A stretch of 64,000 bases of DNA from Epiperipatus broadwayi (GCA_028023455.1 JAQFVV010012397.1:2037501-2101500), one strand, 5' to 3'. Positions 1 to 12,179 are shown, counted from the first letter of the stretch. Program-made: numbers and translations. Notes: generated by a model not told the origin, from the letters alone.

Positions 1-203
1 TAAACAACCATAGCTGCCACTATCCTATTAGGCAGGATTGCTGTTAAACCACTAAATATTGCATGATCACCATCTCTATACTAGCACATAATTGTTGTAA
101 ACAAAGGCAAAACTCTCCATACAGTAGTGCCACCCTGTGCCAAATAGAGTAATCAATGGATGCCAGAATGCTTGTGCATAAAATCCCTATTTAGTGCTTA
201 CTC

Positions 204-262
204 ATCCAATATCCCCAGACTAGTTTCTGGCTTATGGCCATCATCAGTGAGGAGCCTTGGAT
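204..262 (-). ncRNA. Type I hammerhead ribozyme, intact core
   Basis: Read on the minus strand the 59 nt fold as a complete minimal type I hammerhead. Distal helix I pairs ATCCAA with TTGGAT, an internal loop GGC/TA follows, and proximal helix I pairs TCCTCA with TGGGGA. The core CTGATGA is followed by helix II TGGC/GCCA with loop CATAA, then GAAA, a two-base-pair helix III (A-U, C-G) with a UA loop, and the cleavage triplet GTC. Predicted self-cleavage is after the C that is complementary to position 218. All conserved core residues (C3, G5, A6, G8, A9, G12, A13, A14) are present. Very short helix III is typical of Penelope/retrozyme hammerheads. Confidence 0.85.
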
Positions 263-733
263 CTGAGGGCACTGTACCTAGATCTTAGGATCTAATGCAA
301 CCCTCCAGCAGCCACCTTTTAACTCTACTTTACTACAAAACTATGAGAATGAAATTGAAAACACAATATTTTCAATCTCAATAGCTTAATCCATTGATTA
401 CTCTGTTTGGCACAGGGTGGCACTACTGTATGGAGAGTTTTGCCTTTGTTTACAACAATTGTGTGCTAGTATAGAGATGGTGATCATGTGATATTTAGTG
501 GTTTAACACCAATCCTATCTAATAGGAAAGTGGTGACTTGGTTGTTTAAGAACCAAAGACACCAAAATGTATGGGTGCTGAGTTGAGTTCAGACCCATAT
601 GACTATATAAGCTATTGAGCTTAGATTGAAAATATTATTGTTTTCATTCTCATAGTTTTGTAGTAAAGTATAGTTAAAAGGTGGCTGCTGGAGGGTTGCA
701 TTAGATCCTAAGATCTAGGTGCAGTGCTCTCAG

Positions 734-792
734 ATCCAAGGCTCCTCACTGATGATGGACATAAGCCAGAAACTAGTCTGGGGATATTGGAT
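734..792 (+). ncRNA. Type I hammerhead ribozyme, one helix II mismatch
   Basis: Second copy of the 59-nt motif, in the opposite orientation to the one at 204-262. Core CTGATGA, GAAA, the UA-loop helix III and the GTC triplet are all intact, as are both parts of helix I with the GGC/TA internal loop. Helix II is UGGA/GCCA, so its fourth pair is an A-G mismatch and three pairs remain. Cleavage is predicted after C779. Probably still active but weakened. Confidence 0.8.
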
Positions 793-896
793 GAATAGGC
801 ACTAGATAGGGATTTTATGCACAAGCCCCCTGGCATCCATTGATAACTCTGTTTGGCACAGAGTGGCACTACTGTATGGAGAGTTAGTTTTGCCTA

Positions 897-1256
897 TGTT
901 TTCAAATATTTAATTTTTTGTGTATTCAAAATTTAACTTGAGGATATCATTAGAAAAGGGTTTAAATATAACTTTTTTTTTGTTTGTTTAATTATTTAAA
1001 GATTATATTAATGAAGAAATAGAAATCAATTTTATCTGATCACATTTTTTTTCATTATCTATCAATATCTTCCTGAGATATTAAATATGATAGATAATGA
1101 AAAAAAATGTCATCAAATAAAAGTGTTTTCTATTTCTTCATTAATGTAACCTTTAAATAATTAAACAAACAAAAAAAAATGTTATATTTAAATCCTTTTC
1201 TATCCAATATTCTCAAATTAAATTTTGAACATACAAAAATTAAATATTTAAAAACA
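897..1256. repeat. Long palindrome (foldback element)
   Basis: Arms 897-1070 and 1076-1256 are inverted copies of each other over about 170 bp with few differences; the loop is only about 5 nt near 1071-1075. Recognisable paired blocks are tttaattttttgtgtattc against the matching end near 1225-1250, and the poly-T/gtttgtttaattatttaaa block near 970-1000 against 1150-1175. It abuts the hammerhead repeat ending at 896. No terminal motif identifies a known transposon family; it could be a MITE or a replication-derived palindrome. Confidence 0.7.
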
Positions 1257-3590
1257 GCAGGTCATATTAGCTTAAATCATCAGATAAGAGCCTAAATAAT
1301 AAGAACTAAATGAATCTCTCTGACCCTTTCATAGCACAAATTCTATCATACTCTTATATACTATTTGCCTATGTTTTTACAGTAAAATGTAAATACTCTC
1401 TTTCTTTTAACAAAAAAATATATACATATACACATAGACATCATACTGTATAAGTGACAGTCTGCTCATTTTCACTCACTATCCACTGATCCATCACAGC
1501 TTCTGGTTCCTTATTTCCAATCCTAAGGTGTAGAGGTGATTTTCCTTTGAGTAGAGAAGATAAGCATGTGTGGTATCTAACGCAAATTCAAATTCAATTT
1601 CTTTCACATTTAATTTCCAATGTTTTCTTTTATGTATTTAAATATCCAGCTTTCAAAACAACAAATGCAAAATTACACATCTCTGGATTAAATTTTCCTT
1701 TTTCATTGATAATAGTATCCAAAGAGAATTCTTTGATGACACAATCTGGTTATAATCAAGTGAAGAATCAATACTAGCTTCTTTTTTAATTGCAAAAGTG
1801 AAGTTTAAATTACTTATTGTCACACATAAGTTCAGTTAATCGATCTCATAGAATTCCTTGATCTGAAATATGATATCAATAGAAACATAATGGGGGTTAT
1901 ATCCATCACAAATAAATGAATGCAATTCTGGATTTTTTTAACCACAGAATATATTTATATAGCTGACCTGCAATACAATGCATTTTGATGAATTTTTCTT
2001 TCTTCCACATTTTTGTCATTTCCCCTGGAATTTCATCAGCTAGCTGCCCCATTGAATGAGCAGATAGTTAAAAAAAATTATTTTTCCATAGTTTTATCAA
2101 TTAACAATTTAAACAATACAATTTAATAAATTTTTAAAGAAAGAGAAAAAAATATATCTGTTCTATGCAATGATAAAATGATAAGAATTCAAATTACAAC
2201 ATTTCCATTTTATTTATAAGATACTCTTGATGATCTTATTGTTGTCATAACAACTGCTGGAAATCACACGAATTTAACTTGTTGATGAAGAATTTGTTCA
2301 AAAACATTTTGCCTCCATAGTAAGTTTGATATGATTTTTCATTTTTAAACCAAAATAAAAAATTCATATTACAATTTTAATACATTTTAATGGATATAAA
2401 TAATTTACATAATAATAATATTCCTTAAATTAATTTACAAACAAATACATGTGAAACATAAAACATTTAATTTTTTAATATGGGTTGCTATGGTGATGTC
2501 ATTAAATATTAAAATAAATTTAAATTACTGTAAATAATATTAAATCCACAAAGTATGTCAGAATTTAATTAGTTATTGATTCGCATTGAGTTTCATTCAA
2601 TTATCGATTAAATAGATATCCCAAGCATACATTATTGTTTAGGGCAATGATATGTGATTTCATTGCTTATTGCAATTTACTCTGAAATTGTGAATAGATT
2701 TGTTAATGTCTGGGGTGATGATCTAGTTTGCTGTATTTTGTTTTAAATACTATCTGGATAAATTATATTTTGATAGGGATTATTATTAGTATTTTATGAT
2801 AATATAATGGACAATGCAATTATGTATGGGAAATATTGTTATTACCTAGTTTGAACAATAATTGAGTTAGATAATTTTACACAGGCACTAACAGAGTTAC
2901 TATTTATTAATGCATATTTTGCTCTGTGATAAATAATATAAATCTCGAGGGCATTTCTTTATGACAAATGTTGATTGAACAAATGTAGAAAGGTAGTGAT
3001 ATAGAAAATTCATTATTATTGTGACAAAGTAGCTACCCATGCTAGATGATAATGATCATGTACAAGTGGCAAATATTATAAAAGCCAAATCAACTTTAGG
3101 ATTGTTATAAAGTGGCATTCCATATTTAGGTTAGATCTATATTATTATGAATGACGTTTCAATTATTAAACATAGTAAAGTTTATTATATTATTATCCCA
3201 TATTATAATCAATAGTCCATTACAAAATTGTGACCAATGATTGGCTATGTTTTGTTCAGATTAGATTGATCATCTCCCTGGCATCATCATTTTTAGCACA
3301 TTACAATAGGTATCAGAAATCAAAGTACAACTTTTCATATTTCCTACTTTATAATAGATTCTTCCACTGGTAAGCCACATAGCATCTAATTCCATTAAAA
3401 TATCCAGTAATATTTATTACACTATTTCTAGTTTTCAACATTATAAATATAAATGTGTTACAATTATCAAAATATAAAAATGATCATAAAAAAAGAGTCA
3501 TATATCATATGACTCAATTTTTTAAGCTTGTCAATAAAAACAAAGAGCTTTGCTAATTGCTCTAACAATCTCCTCAATAGTTAATTGTTA
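1257..3590. other. No recognisable feature
   Basis: AT-rich sequence with scattered stops in all frames. I see no exon, RNA gene or repeat that matches another part of the window, except for the phrase ttgcctatgttt near 1367, which also occurs at about 890. Confidence 0.5.
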
Positions 3591-3760
3591 GATAAATGCT
3601 GGCTTTGGGTTAGTATTTGTAGATATGGTGTCTGAATCTATCCTATTACCTCAATGAGGAGTGCCAAAGCATGAAACCATTGGTCTCAGATTTGGGTGTG
3701 GTTTCTGATAGAGATATTTTAAATGCTTCCTCTTGCTAACATTTTATCAATAAAAATGGT
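3590..3760 (+). repeat. Decayed foldback-repeat fragment with hammerhead-like core
   Basis: A relative of the repeat at 14.66-15.16 kb (shared gtctgaat, atccta, aatgctt and gctaacattttatc blocks; the last also occurs at 57.75 kb). Between 3635 and 3692 lies a degenerate hammerhead: cctca, then ATGAGGA (core with C3 replaced by A), helix II GTGC/GCAT with loop CAAA, GAAA, helix III CC/GG with loop ATT, and the triplet GTC. Distal helix I pairs AATCT with AGATT, but proximal helix I does not form. Confidence 0.4.
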
Positions 3761-3917
3761 TACACTTATAACTATTTAATTATCCAATTTTCTTCTTCTT
3801 TTCATTTTACCTATTATTAAGTTATTTAAAAAATTAATTTATCTTTACAAATCTACTTGTAAGTATCCTTAAAAGAATTACTTGTTTTTAATTAAATATC
3901 TATATATTTACCATATA

Positions 3918-4990
3918 AAACTTTTTACAGCAGTGCTGCAAGAAGTATTTTGTGGATTAAAATGGGAAGCTAAAGGAGTGAAAGTAAATGGAGATTATTT
4001 AAGTCATTTAGATTTTTCAGATGATGTAGTTGTTTTTGCAAATAATGCTTTAGAGCTACAGGAAATGTTGCAGGAGTTATCAGATGAAAGTAGGACTAAA
4101 GATAAATGTTAAAAAGACTAAAGTAATGTTTAATAGATTTTCTCAAAATATGAAAATAAAAATATCCAACGTTTCGTCCATTTATATAATGTATATCAAT
4201 ATAATGTTATTTTCATATAAGGTATTATATAATGTATATCAATAAAAAATTTTGAAAAGAAAGTCTCTCCGATATATTTATGTGAAGTTTTTGACTTTAT
4301 ACATTTGATAATACATTTTGAAAAGATAGAAAAAGAAGAAGAAGTTTATATTGTTATATGAAAATAAAGATTGCTTATGGTGAGTTAGAAGAAGTTAACA
4401 GTTTTAAATACCTTGGTCACATTATTAATACAGATGGAAATATAATGGATGAAATTAATTATAGAATTAAACTTGTTTGGAGTGCTTTTGGTAGAAATAA
4501 CTTGATACTAAAAGGAAATATGCCTATGTGTTTGAAAAGAAAGGTTTTTAATAAATGTGGTTTGCCAGTTCTTACTTATGAATCTGAGACTTGGACACTT
4601 AATAGAAGAGCAATACAGAGACTTCAGACCACTCAAAGTAGTATGGAGAGATGGAGGTTGGGAGTAACAAGAAGGGATCAAAAATGCAATGTATGGGTAA
4701 GAGAACAAACAGGTGTTACTGACCTCATTGAAAAAATTAAAAGACAAGTGGAGTTGGGCTGGACATATTGTTAAAAGAGATGATAATAGATGGACAATTG
4801 AAATTTTAAACCGGATTCCAAGAGATTGTAAAAGACCCAGAAAGAGACCACATGTGAGATGGATGAATAAAATAAGAAAGTGTGCAGGGGTCATGTGGAG
4901 AAGAGAAGCTAAAGATAGGAAAAGATAGACTGAACTTGGAGAGACCTTCATCCTGCAGTGGATTGATAATGGTTGATGATGATGATGATA
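3918..4990 (+). pseudogene. RTE-type LINE ORF2, 5'-truncated and broken
   Basis: Three pieces of an RTE-family reverse transcriptase/endonuclease polyprotein. Piece one (about 3923-4110) has the RT segment ending in FSDDVVVFA, where FADD has become FSDD. Piece two (4358-4770) continues with the thumb and C-terminal region (CLKRKVFNKC, LTYESETW, REQTGVTDLIE). Piece three (4713-4928, another frame) carries WAGHIVKRDDNRW and the basic C-terminus KRPRKRPHVRW. Frameshifts near 4095 and 4740 and a 208-bp insertion break it. It ends in a TGATGATGATGATGA tail at about 4972-4988, typical of RTE 3' ends. The endonuclease domain is missing. Confidence 0.85.
4161..4368. mobile_element. Small insertion inside the RTE relic, 13-bp direct repeats
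   Basis: The RTE coding sequence is interrupted exactly between two copies of atatgaaaataaa, at 4148-4160 and 4356-4368, which look like a target-site duplication. The insert is about 195 bp of AT-rich non-coding sequence containing two copies of ttatataatgtatatcaat (about 4180 and 4226) and a purine-rich stretch near its right end. It has no A/B box, so it is not obviously a SINE; family unknown. Confidence 0.6.
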
Positions 4991-7695
4991 TTTATCATCA
5001 AAAACATTTTAAAAGTTTAACAGTAACAATAAACAGAAAATGATTAAGATTACATGCAATACAAAATGCTCCTTTAATGGTCTATCAAAAACTATTTTGC
5101 AACATATTACGTTCTAGGACCACAATAATAAAAATTGCCATGAATTGGCTATTTACTTTTATTTTTCTATTTTTTAAAGAAAGTAAAATATGACTAACAT
5201 TATTATTTTTTGTTCTATTACTTGCAGTCCACACATTTTTTCTCTCTTCAAGCTGCACAAAATCTGATTAAATTTTTAAAACTGTTTTAATGATGAATCA
5301 GTAATACCATTTTTGAATTTCATATTTTAACATTTTAGGAATTTCATTCATTTGATCCCTTATAAAGTTTAGTGTACTGAGACTATCTTGAGAAAAACTT
5401 TATTTCATAAATAAAATTTAAAGTCAGACCAAACTCTTTTGTTTTATTTCTAATAATATATACTTGTTTTATTACTCCAAAAAATTAAATAAAAAATGTA
5501 TTTAGAGAAGTGAATGATTTTTTATTATAAAGAAAAAGGAAGGAAATTCCATTAAAAACATTCTATTTTTTTTTAAATTTTACTTCATTTAGATATTTTT
5601 TTTTTACTAATTTAATAAAAATTGTTTTTAAAAAATGTATTTTACTTCTAAATTGATCACATTTTAGTATCTGAGGCAGATGCCTCTTTGCCTCATCTAT
5701 CAGACTGGCTCTGTTAATAATTGTGATTAAAATTAATGGTTAATAGTCATCCAGAATAAAAATTTATTTTAAAAAAGTGTTGTTTATCTATTTACTATTT
5801 CTCCAAAGAATAAGTAGCATTCTTATGCCTGAATAACAGCTGAATATAATCTCTATTGATCAAAGTGAGATTTTTTTTCTGTCATTACTGACATAAATAA
5901 CAGGAATAAGCCAAATATCTCTCTGGTGCAGTTGTGGTCCTCAACTAAATTTTTAACTTATAGAAATGGGTCTTAATGAAAAATACTTTATTATTATTAT
6001 TTAATTTCCACCAAACATTAAAATGCTCATTATGGATCAAAACATGACATGCTAAATAACCCAAAAGAAGGGGAATCATTTAGCCTAATCATACAAGCTT
6101 TCCTTTCATTATTGATGTTATTCTGTCTGTTAATATTTTTATATGTATTCAAAGGTAATGTAATTAAATTTTAATCTGATATGTGTCCAGTACTGTATAA
6201 TAATGAAAGCTTTAATTTTCTGAGAATTCTGTAATGAGAGAAAAAAAATTAGAAATATTTTTTTCTCATTAGTAAGATAAAAAGTATGGATGAAAATGAC
6301 ATCTTTCTAGATCATAATCATCTGAGTATCAAAAAAATATTTTATACCAAATTTATTTGGTTTATGCTCTCTTTTCAGAAAAAAATTATTCATCCTTCCA
6401 TCCCTCCCTGTATAATGTATCTTTTTAAACTATTCTTTTATATATTTTATCTACATCCCATAAGATAGTGAAGAAACTTTGGATTTTAAAATTATAAAAT
6501 TATTTTTTGAAATCAATTATAATAAAACTTGTATTATAGGCAGAAAATTAAGATAATGAAAAATAACATTAAAAGTCATTACTAATATTTAAAAGAATTA
6601 TAAAGAAAAGGATAATTTGGGAGTGCTGCTATCAGTTTATTGATGTTTGATTCTATTTTTATCACAACATTCTTAAATCACTGCAATTAGCTTCTTGCAA
6701 TTAGTTTTTTTTTTAGTTTCCGATTTATGACCATTCTTGCTTTACTAAATATGGTAGAGAATATGCAATTAAAAACTTTTGAACATAATCCAGGGTAAAG
6801 TGTAGGTATCTGCTTTTGCAATCACTGTTGGTAGCCATCTTTGAATTTAAATTCCTCATTTGGTGTTATTTTTATCAGTTTTTCTTGTAATTTTTGAAAA
6901 TTATTTTGTAATTGTAAGTGAAAAAAGATTCAAAATCCAATTATGTATTTAAGAATATAGTAAAATCTTTAATTAAATCAGAATGGAGAGCCTCCAAATG
7001 CTTATATTAGATAAGCAATGTTATTTACTTTCCCTGATTTAGTAATCACTAAAAAAAAAAAAAAAAGAAATATGCAACCAATCATCATTTTATTTGGATG
7101 TTAAGGAAAAGAGCTTTGCTAATGATGGCTATGTCAAAAAGAAAATTTAAATGATTTGAAAATAAAATAAATGTCTTATTTTTTTTTATCAGCCTAAACA
7201 TTTGTTAAATGTTCTGATAACCTAGAAGGCTTCAAATTTTCATTGACAATGCTTTTTGGAAAATCAAGTACATTGATTATTTGTAATCAACTAAATAAAG
7301 CCATAAATCAAATATTCAACACTATATGATTCATGTTTTTCTTACATTAACCATGATATAATCTGTAAAAAATGTATATTTCTTTATCATAATAGGAGTA
7401 TAAAATTTTCAAGAGATATTTAAAAAATAGAAAAAATGTGATTTCTCTCATTGGAAGTAAAATTTTTCATAATAGTTATGTTATTAGTATAGCTTCTATG
7501 GCATCAGATATAAGATTTTTGCACAAAATGGTAAAACAAAATTTAAATACTAATGAAAGTAATAAAATAGGTTTTGTTTTTTACTCATTATTAGATATAA
7601 TAATATTAAATCGTGCTTTCACACTTCCAACGTAAAGCTATAACAACAAATTGAAAACTAAATTAAATGGCTGAGCGCTTTCAAGAAGATATATA
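4991..7695. other. No recognisable feature
   Basis: AT-rich, all frames closed within short distances, no match to other repeats in the window. Short open frames at 6286-6468 and 7438-7635 have no recognisable motif and compositions like the flanking DNA. Confidence 0.5.
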
Positions 7696-7740
7696 TCCAA
7701 TCACATGATCACATCTCCAATACTAGCACATAATTGTTTA
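7696..7740 (-). repeat. Short solo fragment of the hammerhead repeat
   Basis: The stretch tcacatgatcaca...aatactagcacataattgttta matches the outer end of the repeat at 60-105 (catgatcaccat...actagcacataattg). No ribozyme part is retained. Confidence 0.5.
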
Positions 7741-7744
7741 TATA

Positions 7745-9655
7745 TATCCAATGTTATATTGAAAAATATTAAACTGAAGTTATCAAGAATTAATTAAAAA
7801 AATAACTATATGAGACTATAATCAGTTAATAGTTTTTATTTAGTTTGCTCTTTTTTAAATAATTTTTTTCTATTAACACGTGATTTATTTGGCGACACGT
7901 GATTTATTTGCCAATTAACACAGATGATTTAACACATTTAAACAAATGATGATAACAGTTTTTTATGATTTCATTCCTATTTTTGATAATGTTATAATAA
8001 CAAATGAGTCAAATATATTGATAACATACTTCAAATAATATTGTACTGGAATAAACTGCTATAATTTCATTGCTAGCAAACATTAAATGATACAGAAGCA
8101 TGTTGTTAGATATGCATGAAAATGTATAAGTTACTGCTTTATTGAAAGGTGATAATTAACTTTGTATGTGATACATATTTTGTAAAGATAGAAAATATTG
8201 AATATGAATTCAAATTTTTAAAAAGTTATTGCACTTGCAATGTTCTTATTTGCTTATGACACAATTCTGAAACAATCTAAATTAGATTTCATACATCTCA
8301 CTAATTTATTGTATTCTATTATAAATAAGTTCATACATGCAAGTATTTATACCAAGGCCTGCTGGATTCCTAACAATGTATCAAATGTTTGCCTTCCAGC
8401 ACTTCCTTATTAAGTTTTGTCATCTGGCTTAGTAATTGATAGTTTATAACTTGGATTTTATGTTTTTATTTGGAAAATAAAATATTTAGTATGACTTTAA
8501 CTCTATGTTGCACAACAGATCAAGAACATATTGATAGTTTTCAACTTTTTCTTCTTTCTTTAGTATTCCCTTATTTTTATTCAATACTCCCTGATCGCAT
8601 TAGAGGCTATTAACATGCTCCCCAATCATTCCAATGATCTTCAGAGAGATATCATCGACTTTGGGAAGTACTGTTTTATATAAATTATTTTTAATTAATC
8701 AGTTAGTTATGACCTATACATAATTATATGCAGAATTTGCTTCTGTTGATATCATTAACTTTTGCTCAAATATTTGCATTTTAAATTATACTTCAAATAC
8801 AGTAACCATTTCAGTCTTCTATACAGTTTAGTGCAATGATACATTAGTGAACTCAAGAGCTAAAGGTTGCTGTCTCAAGGTTTAACCAAATCACTTTGGG
8901 TGCTCAAATATCACATGATATCTCACAAGTAATTAATTATTTATATTTATTTTTGATCTGCAAAAAAAAAATTGAAATAAATATATAAATACGATTTTTT
9001 ATGAATAATATGCTATTTAATAATATTACATAGACATTTATATAATATTATTTCTCTATCTATATTACTTTATATATTTTTGGTATCTTTATTTTCCCTG
9101 AACTATTTTTGCATACCTATTTAATAAAATAATTTACAATCATAAATTCTCCAACTAGATATCTCAATAGACACATAATGAAAAAAGTATGAAAAAAGTA
9201 TATATTTGTAAACCTCATAAAAAGATTATTTTTGTACCAAAATTTTTAAATTAGTTTTGACAAGTAAACATGTAGAAAATATTTTGATTTGAATGAGTCT
9301 TAGAAGGTGAAACTAATAGATTTTTATGCATTTTCTGTGAGATGACTTCTAATTTTTATGAAGTGTTTATCAATAAGTAACAATAAGATTAAAGATGACT
9401 ACAGTTAGTATATAAATGAGATCAGTAAATTATGTAGAGATTGGACTAGTGTCACAAATATATAGAAAGTATGCTTGAGCTCAAAACTTTTGAGCATTTA
9501 AATCTTACATCTTTAATTAGGTTAGTGTAAAAAAGTAAAAGGGGCTACTGAATAATAGGCATGATAAAATGTATTTTATTGATGAAAATGGGTAAAAATT
9601 ATTTTGACCCTATCATTCAAACTTCGTTGATTACTAAAGCTTATATATATATAGG
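7745..9655. other. No recognisable feature
   Basis: AT-rich sequence. The only local structure is a 17-bp direct repeat around acacgtgatttatttg at about 7879 and 7895. Confidence 0.45.
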
Positions 9656-9675
9656 TTACTGTTCTCAATACATTA

Positions 9676-9722
<47 letters not shown>

Positions 9723-10085
9723 GTTAGTCAGACAAATAAAAAGATAGATATGTTCATAGTTAGATAGGTGTGGGCAAATGAACACACAGATAGATAGGTG
9801 GATCAGCAAGTGAATAGAAATGAATTGAAAGATGGGTGAAAGGGCAGATGAAATGGCTAGTGTACTGCTCTGCTAGATGGTTGAATAGGCAGAGATGTAT
9901 AGATAGATGAGAGAGTGACTAGAGATAGATGTGTCGATGGGAAGGTGAACCGATTAATAAATGAGTGAGTGGGCAGAAGAACAGATAGATGGATAAATAG
10001 ATGGAGAATGGGCAGGTGAATAGCTAGATGAATAAATGAGAGGGGGTCAGGTTAACAAATAGATTGATTAAAAGATGAGTCAAAA
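9640..10085. repeat. TA microsatellite followed by degenerate GATA/GATG repeat
   Basis: A pure (TA)n tract runs from about 9678 to 9719. It is followed to about 10085 by a diverged tandem array based on agatagatgg/gtgaatagatag words. There is no coding potential; the open frames across it simply read through the repeat. Confidence 0.8.
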
Positions 10086-10089
10086 ACAA

Positions 10090-10970
10090 TGCACTAGAAT
10101 ATTGAATGTTCTATAAAAAAACATAATTTTCACTTCAAATTTCTTACACATGCTCCATATTGCAGTCAATTGGCCATTGTGAGATTTTTAATTTATCACT
10201 CGGTCTGTATTATTATTAAATCATAAATTTTTAATTTCTTATTATTCTGTTCTCTGCAAAACTATCTGTACATTGATACAAAATTTATGTATGATCCAAA
10301 AAACATGGATAATATTATAGGATAATAGGACAGGAATAGGATAATAAGAAACAGATAATAAAAAGACATTGTTTATTAATAGCATAGACACAGCAATAAA
10401 TCGAAAATGCTATAATGGTCAACTGATAACACTTTATACTACGTAATTAAAATTTAAACTGTTAATCCATTAAAAAAAGTTTTAACACTTGGTTTTTCTA
10501 ATATTTGATTTTTGAAGTAAGTTCTCTGACTCAGAAATATATTTAAGGATTAAAGTAAAAAATACTTTTGAAATTGTTATTCCATGCAAGAAACATTTTA
10601 ATGTATAAATTTTTTGCAATATAATTATTAGGTTTAATATATATGTATACTGTAAGAGTATATATTACTCACCCATACTTATAATTAATATATGTATACA
10701 TTATATTTTTATTCCTATTATATTTATGAAAATAAATATAATATATAGTAAATTAATATTTTTCATTCTTTAAAATGAAAAACCATTGTTGAAATACTAA
10801 TTCATTAATAAAGACAATTGACAAGGTGATGACCTCTAAGTTCACATGCAGTTTATCAAATTAAAGGGAATGAAATTAACTTAATAAATTAATATAGAAT
10901 TGTAATATCACAATATATAATATGATATGCTTTAGCAAGCTCATGCAGCAATAAATAGAAAAAAATCATA
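10090..10970. other. No recognisable feature
   Basis: AT-rich intergenic or intronic DNA without matches elsewhere in the window. Confidence 0.45.
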
Positions 10971-11366
10971 AGATGTAATATGTTGGACTATTTCCATCAT
11001 TTATGAGTGAATGTTGAATGTATAGAAAATTTTAAACTTTATTTAAACTTTTCAAATACAAACAACTTGTTAGTAATAACACACAAATATACAACACAGG
11101 TTAGTAATTAGATGTTTTGAGTAGTATTATTCTCCACTCTTCTTCAGGTGTTGCTGGCCTATATGCACAGTGACAATATTCACTTAGAAGTTGAATTCGC
11201 ACCTTTAGATTCTTGTATATTGAATTTAAGGCAAATGCTTTAACAACTGAGCTATTTTGTCAAAGGCAACATATAGTAGAAATTTGATATATTTATATAT
11301 GAGGGTTGGTTCAAATCCTCCCGATTCCTTCAAATTTTTTTTAAACAAGTCTAATTATTTTTATTT

Positions 11367-11705
11367 TTATTTTTTCCTAAGAGCAAGATTAATTAGAGGC
11401 TTCCATACATTGTGTATTGCCGCACTGGGTTGACTTATAGGATTATTTACCATTGTCATGTGAGCAGCTTTCTTGAATTTTCTTCTATGCATTTTTTCCT
11501 CTTTATCCAATATCTTTGTATTTTCCCACTTAAGCATGTGGTCATTAGTACATACATGATCTGCTATGGTAGACACATCTGTTTTTTCTCTTTTAACCAT
11601 TAGTTTGTGTTCCTTCAATCATTGTTCAACAAGGTGACAGGTCTCACCAATGTATTTCCTTCCACATTCACATGGTATTTCATAAATGCAGTTTTTGTTC
11701 TTTAG
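11367..11705 (-). pseudogene. GIY-YIG endonuclease domain of the Penelope-like element
   Basis: Minus-strand reading from about 11703 gives CIYEIPCECGRKYIGET, the GIY-YIG signature with its CxC motif, then one stop codon at about 11620. From 11618 it continues LKEHKLMVKREKTDVSTIADH, HMLKWENTKILDKEE and RKFKKAAHM, the typical end of the Penelope nuclease domain. In the family this domain nicks DNA for target-primed reverse transcription. One in-frame stop separates the catalytic tyrosines from the rest. Confidence 0.85.
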
Positions 11706-11721
11706 CATTTCCAGTTTAGGC

Positions 11722-12177
11722 TTAGTAGAAGTAAGCATTTCCTTGAAGTGTGGTATGGTTTTGGAAAGCAGTTCTAATATTATATTGACTGCAGATTCTC
11801 TTTAGTTTGTCCGCTATTCCTGGTATGTATGGATACACTACCATACCAATAACTGTTTTCTCTTTTGGTGCCTCTTTGTGTTGTCTATTGAAGGTTTTTC
11901 TGATGACTGCTGATGGATAACCATTCTTCATAAGCATTTGTTCTATGGGAATCTTTTCTTTTTCCAAATCACTGGTTTCTGAACAAACCTCCTTTGCTCT
12001 GTTCCATAGTGATAGTACAATTCCTAGTTTAGTGCTTCTTGTATGATTGGGTGTATATGCCAAGTATTTTCCAGTGTGTGTTGATTTCCTATACACTGTT
12101 GTTTTTACTTTACCCTGAGGGAATCTTGTCACAAGAACATCCAAGAATGCCAATTTTTGTTTTTGTTCTGATTCCAT
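11722..12177 (-). pseudogene. Penelope-like RT C-terminal part (thumb/linker)
   Basis: An open stretch of about 151 codons includes KLAFLDVLVTRFPQGKV and VYRKSTHTGKYLAY, which in Penelope-like proteins follow directly after the YVDD box. It runs on to GMVVYPYIPGIADKLKRI, the linker before the nuclease domain. It is in a different frame from the fragment upstream. Sequence and order are those expected of a single ancestral polyprotein. Confidence 0.85.
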
Positions 12178-12179
12178 CC

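Larger units (their letters stand above)
1..896. mobile_element. Retrozyme-like hammerhead repeat, head-to-head partial copies
   Basis: Positions 1-395 are a minus-strand copy and 396-896 a plus-strand copy of one dispersed repeat also found at 16.2, 41.7, 57.3 and 62.3 kb. The plus part is longer than one unit: the block beginning ccattgattactctg at 393 recurs at 838, giving a monomer of about 445 bp, so 396-896 is a 1.1-mer tandem. Each arm carries a 59-nt hammerhead ribozyme (204-262 minus, 734-792 plus). No protein is encoded. Tandem, permuted and inverted copies with a type I hammerhead match what is known of animal retrozymes and Penelope-like terminal repeats; assignment to either is inference. 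Confidence 0.75.
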
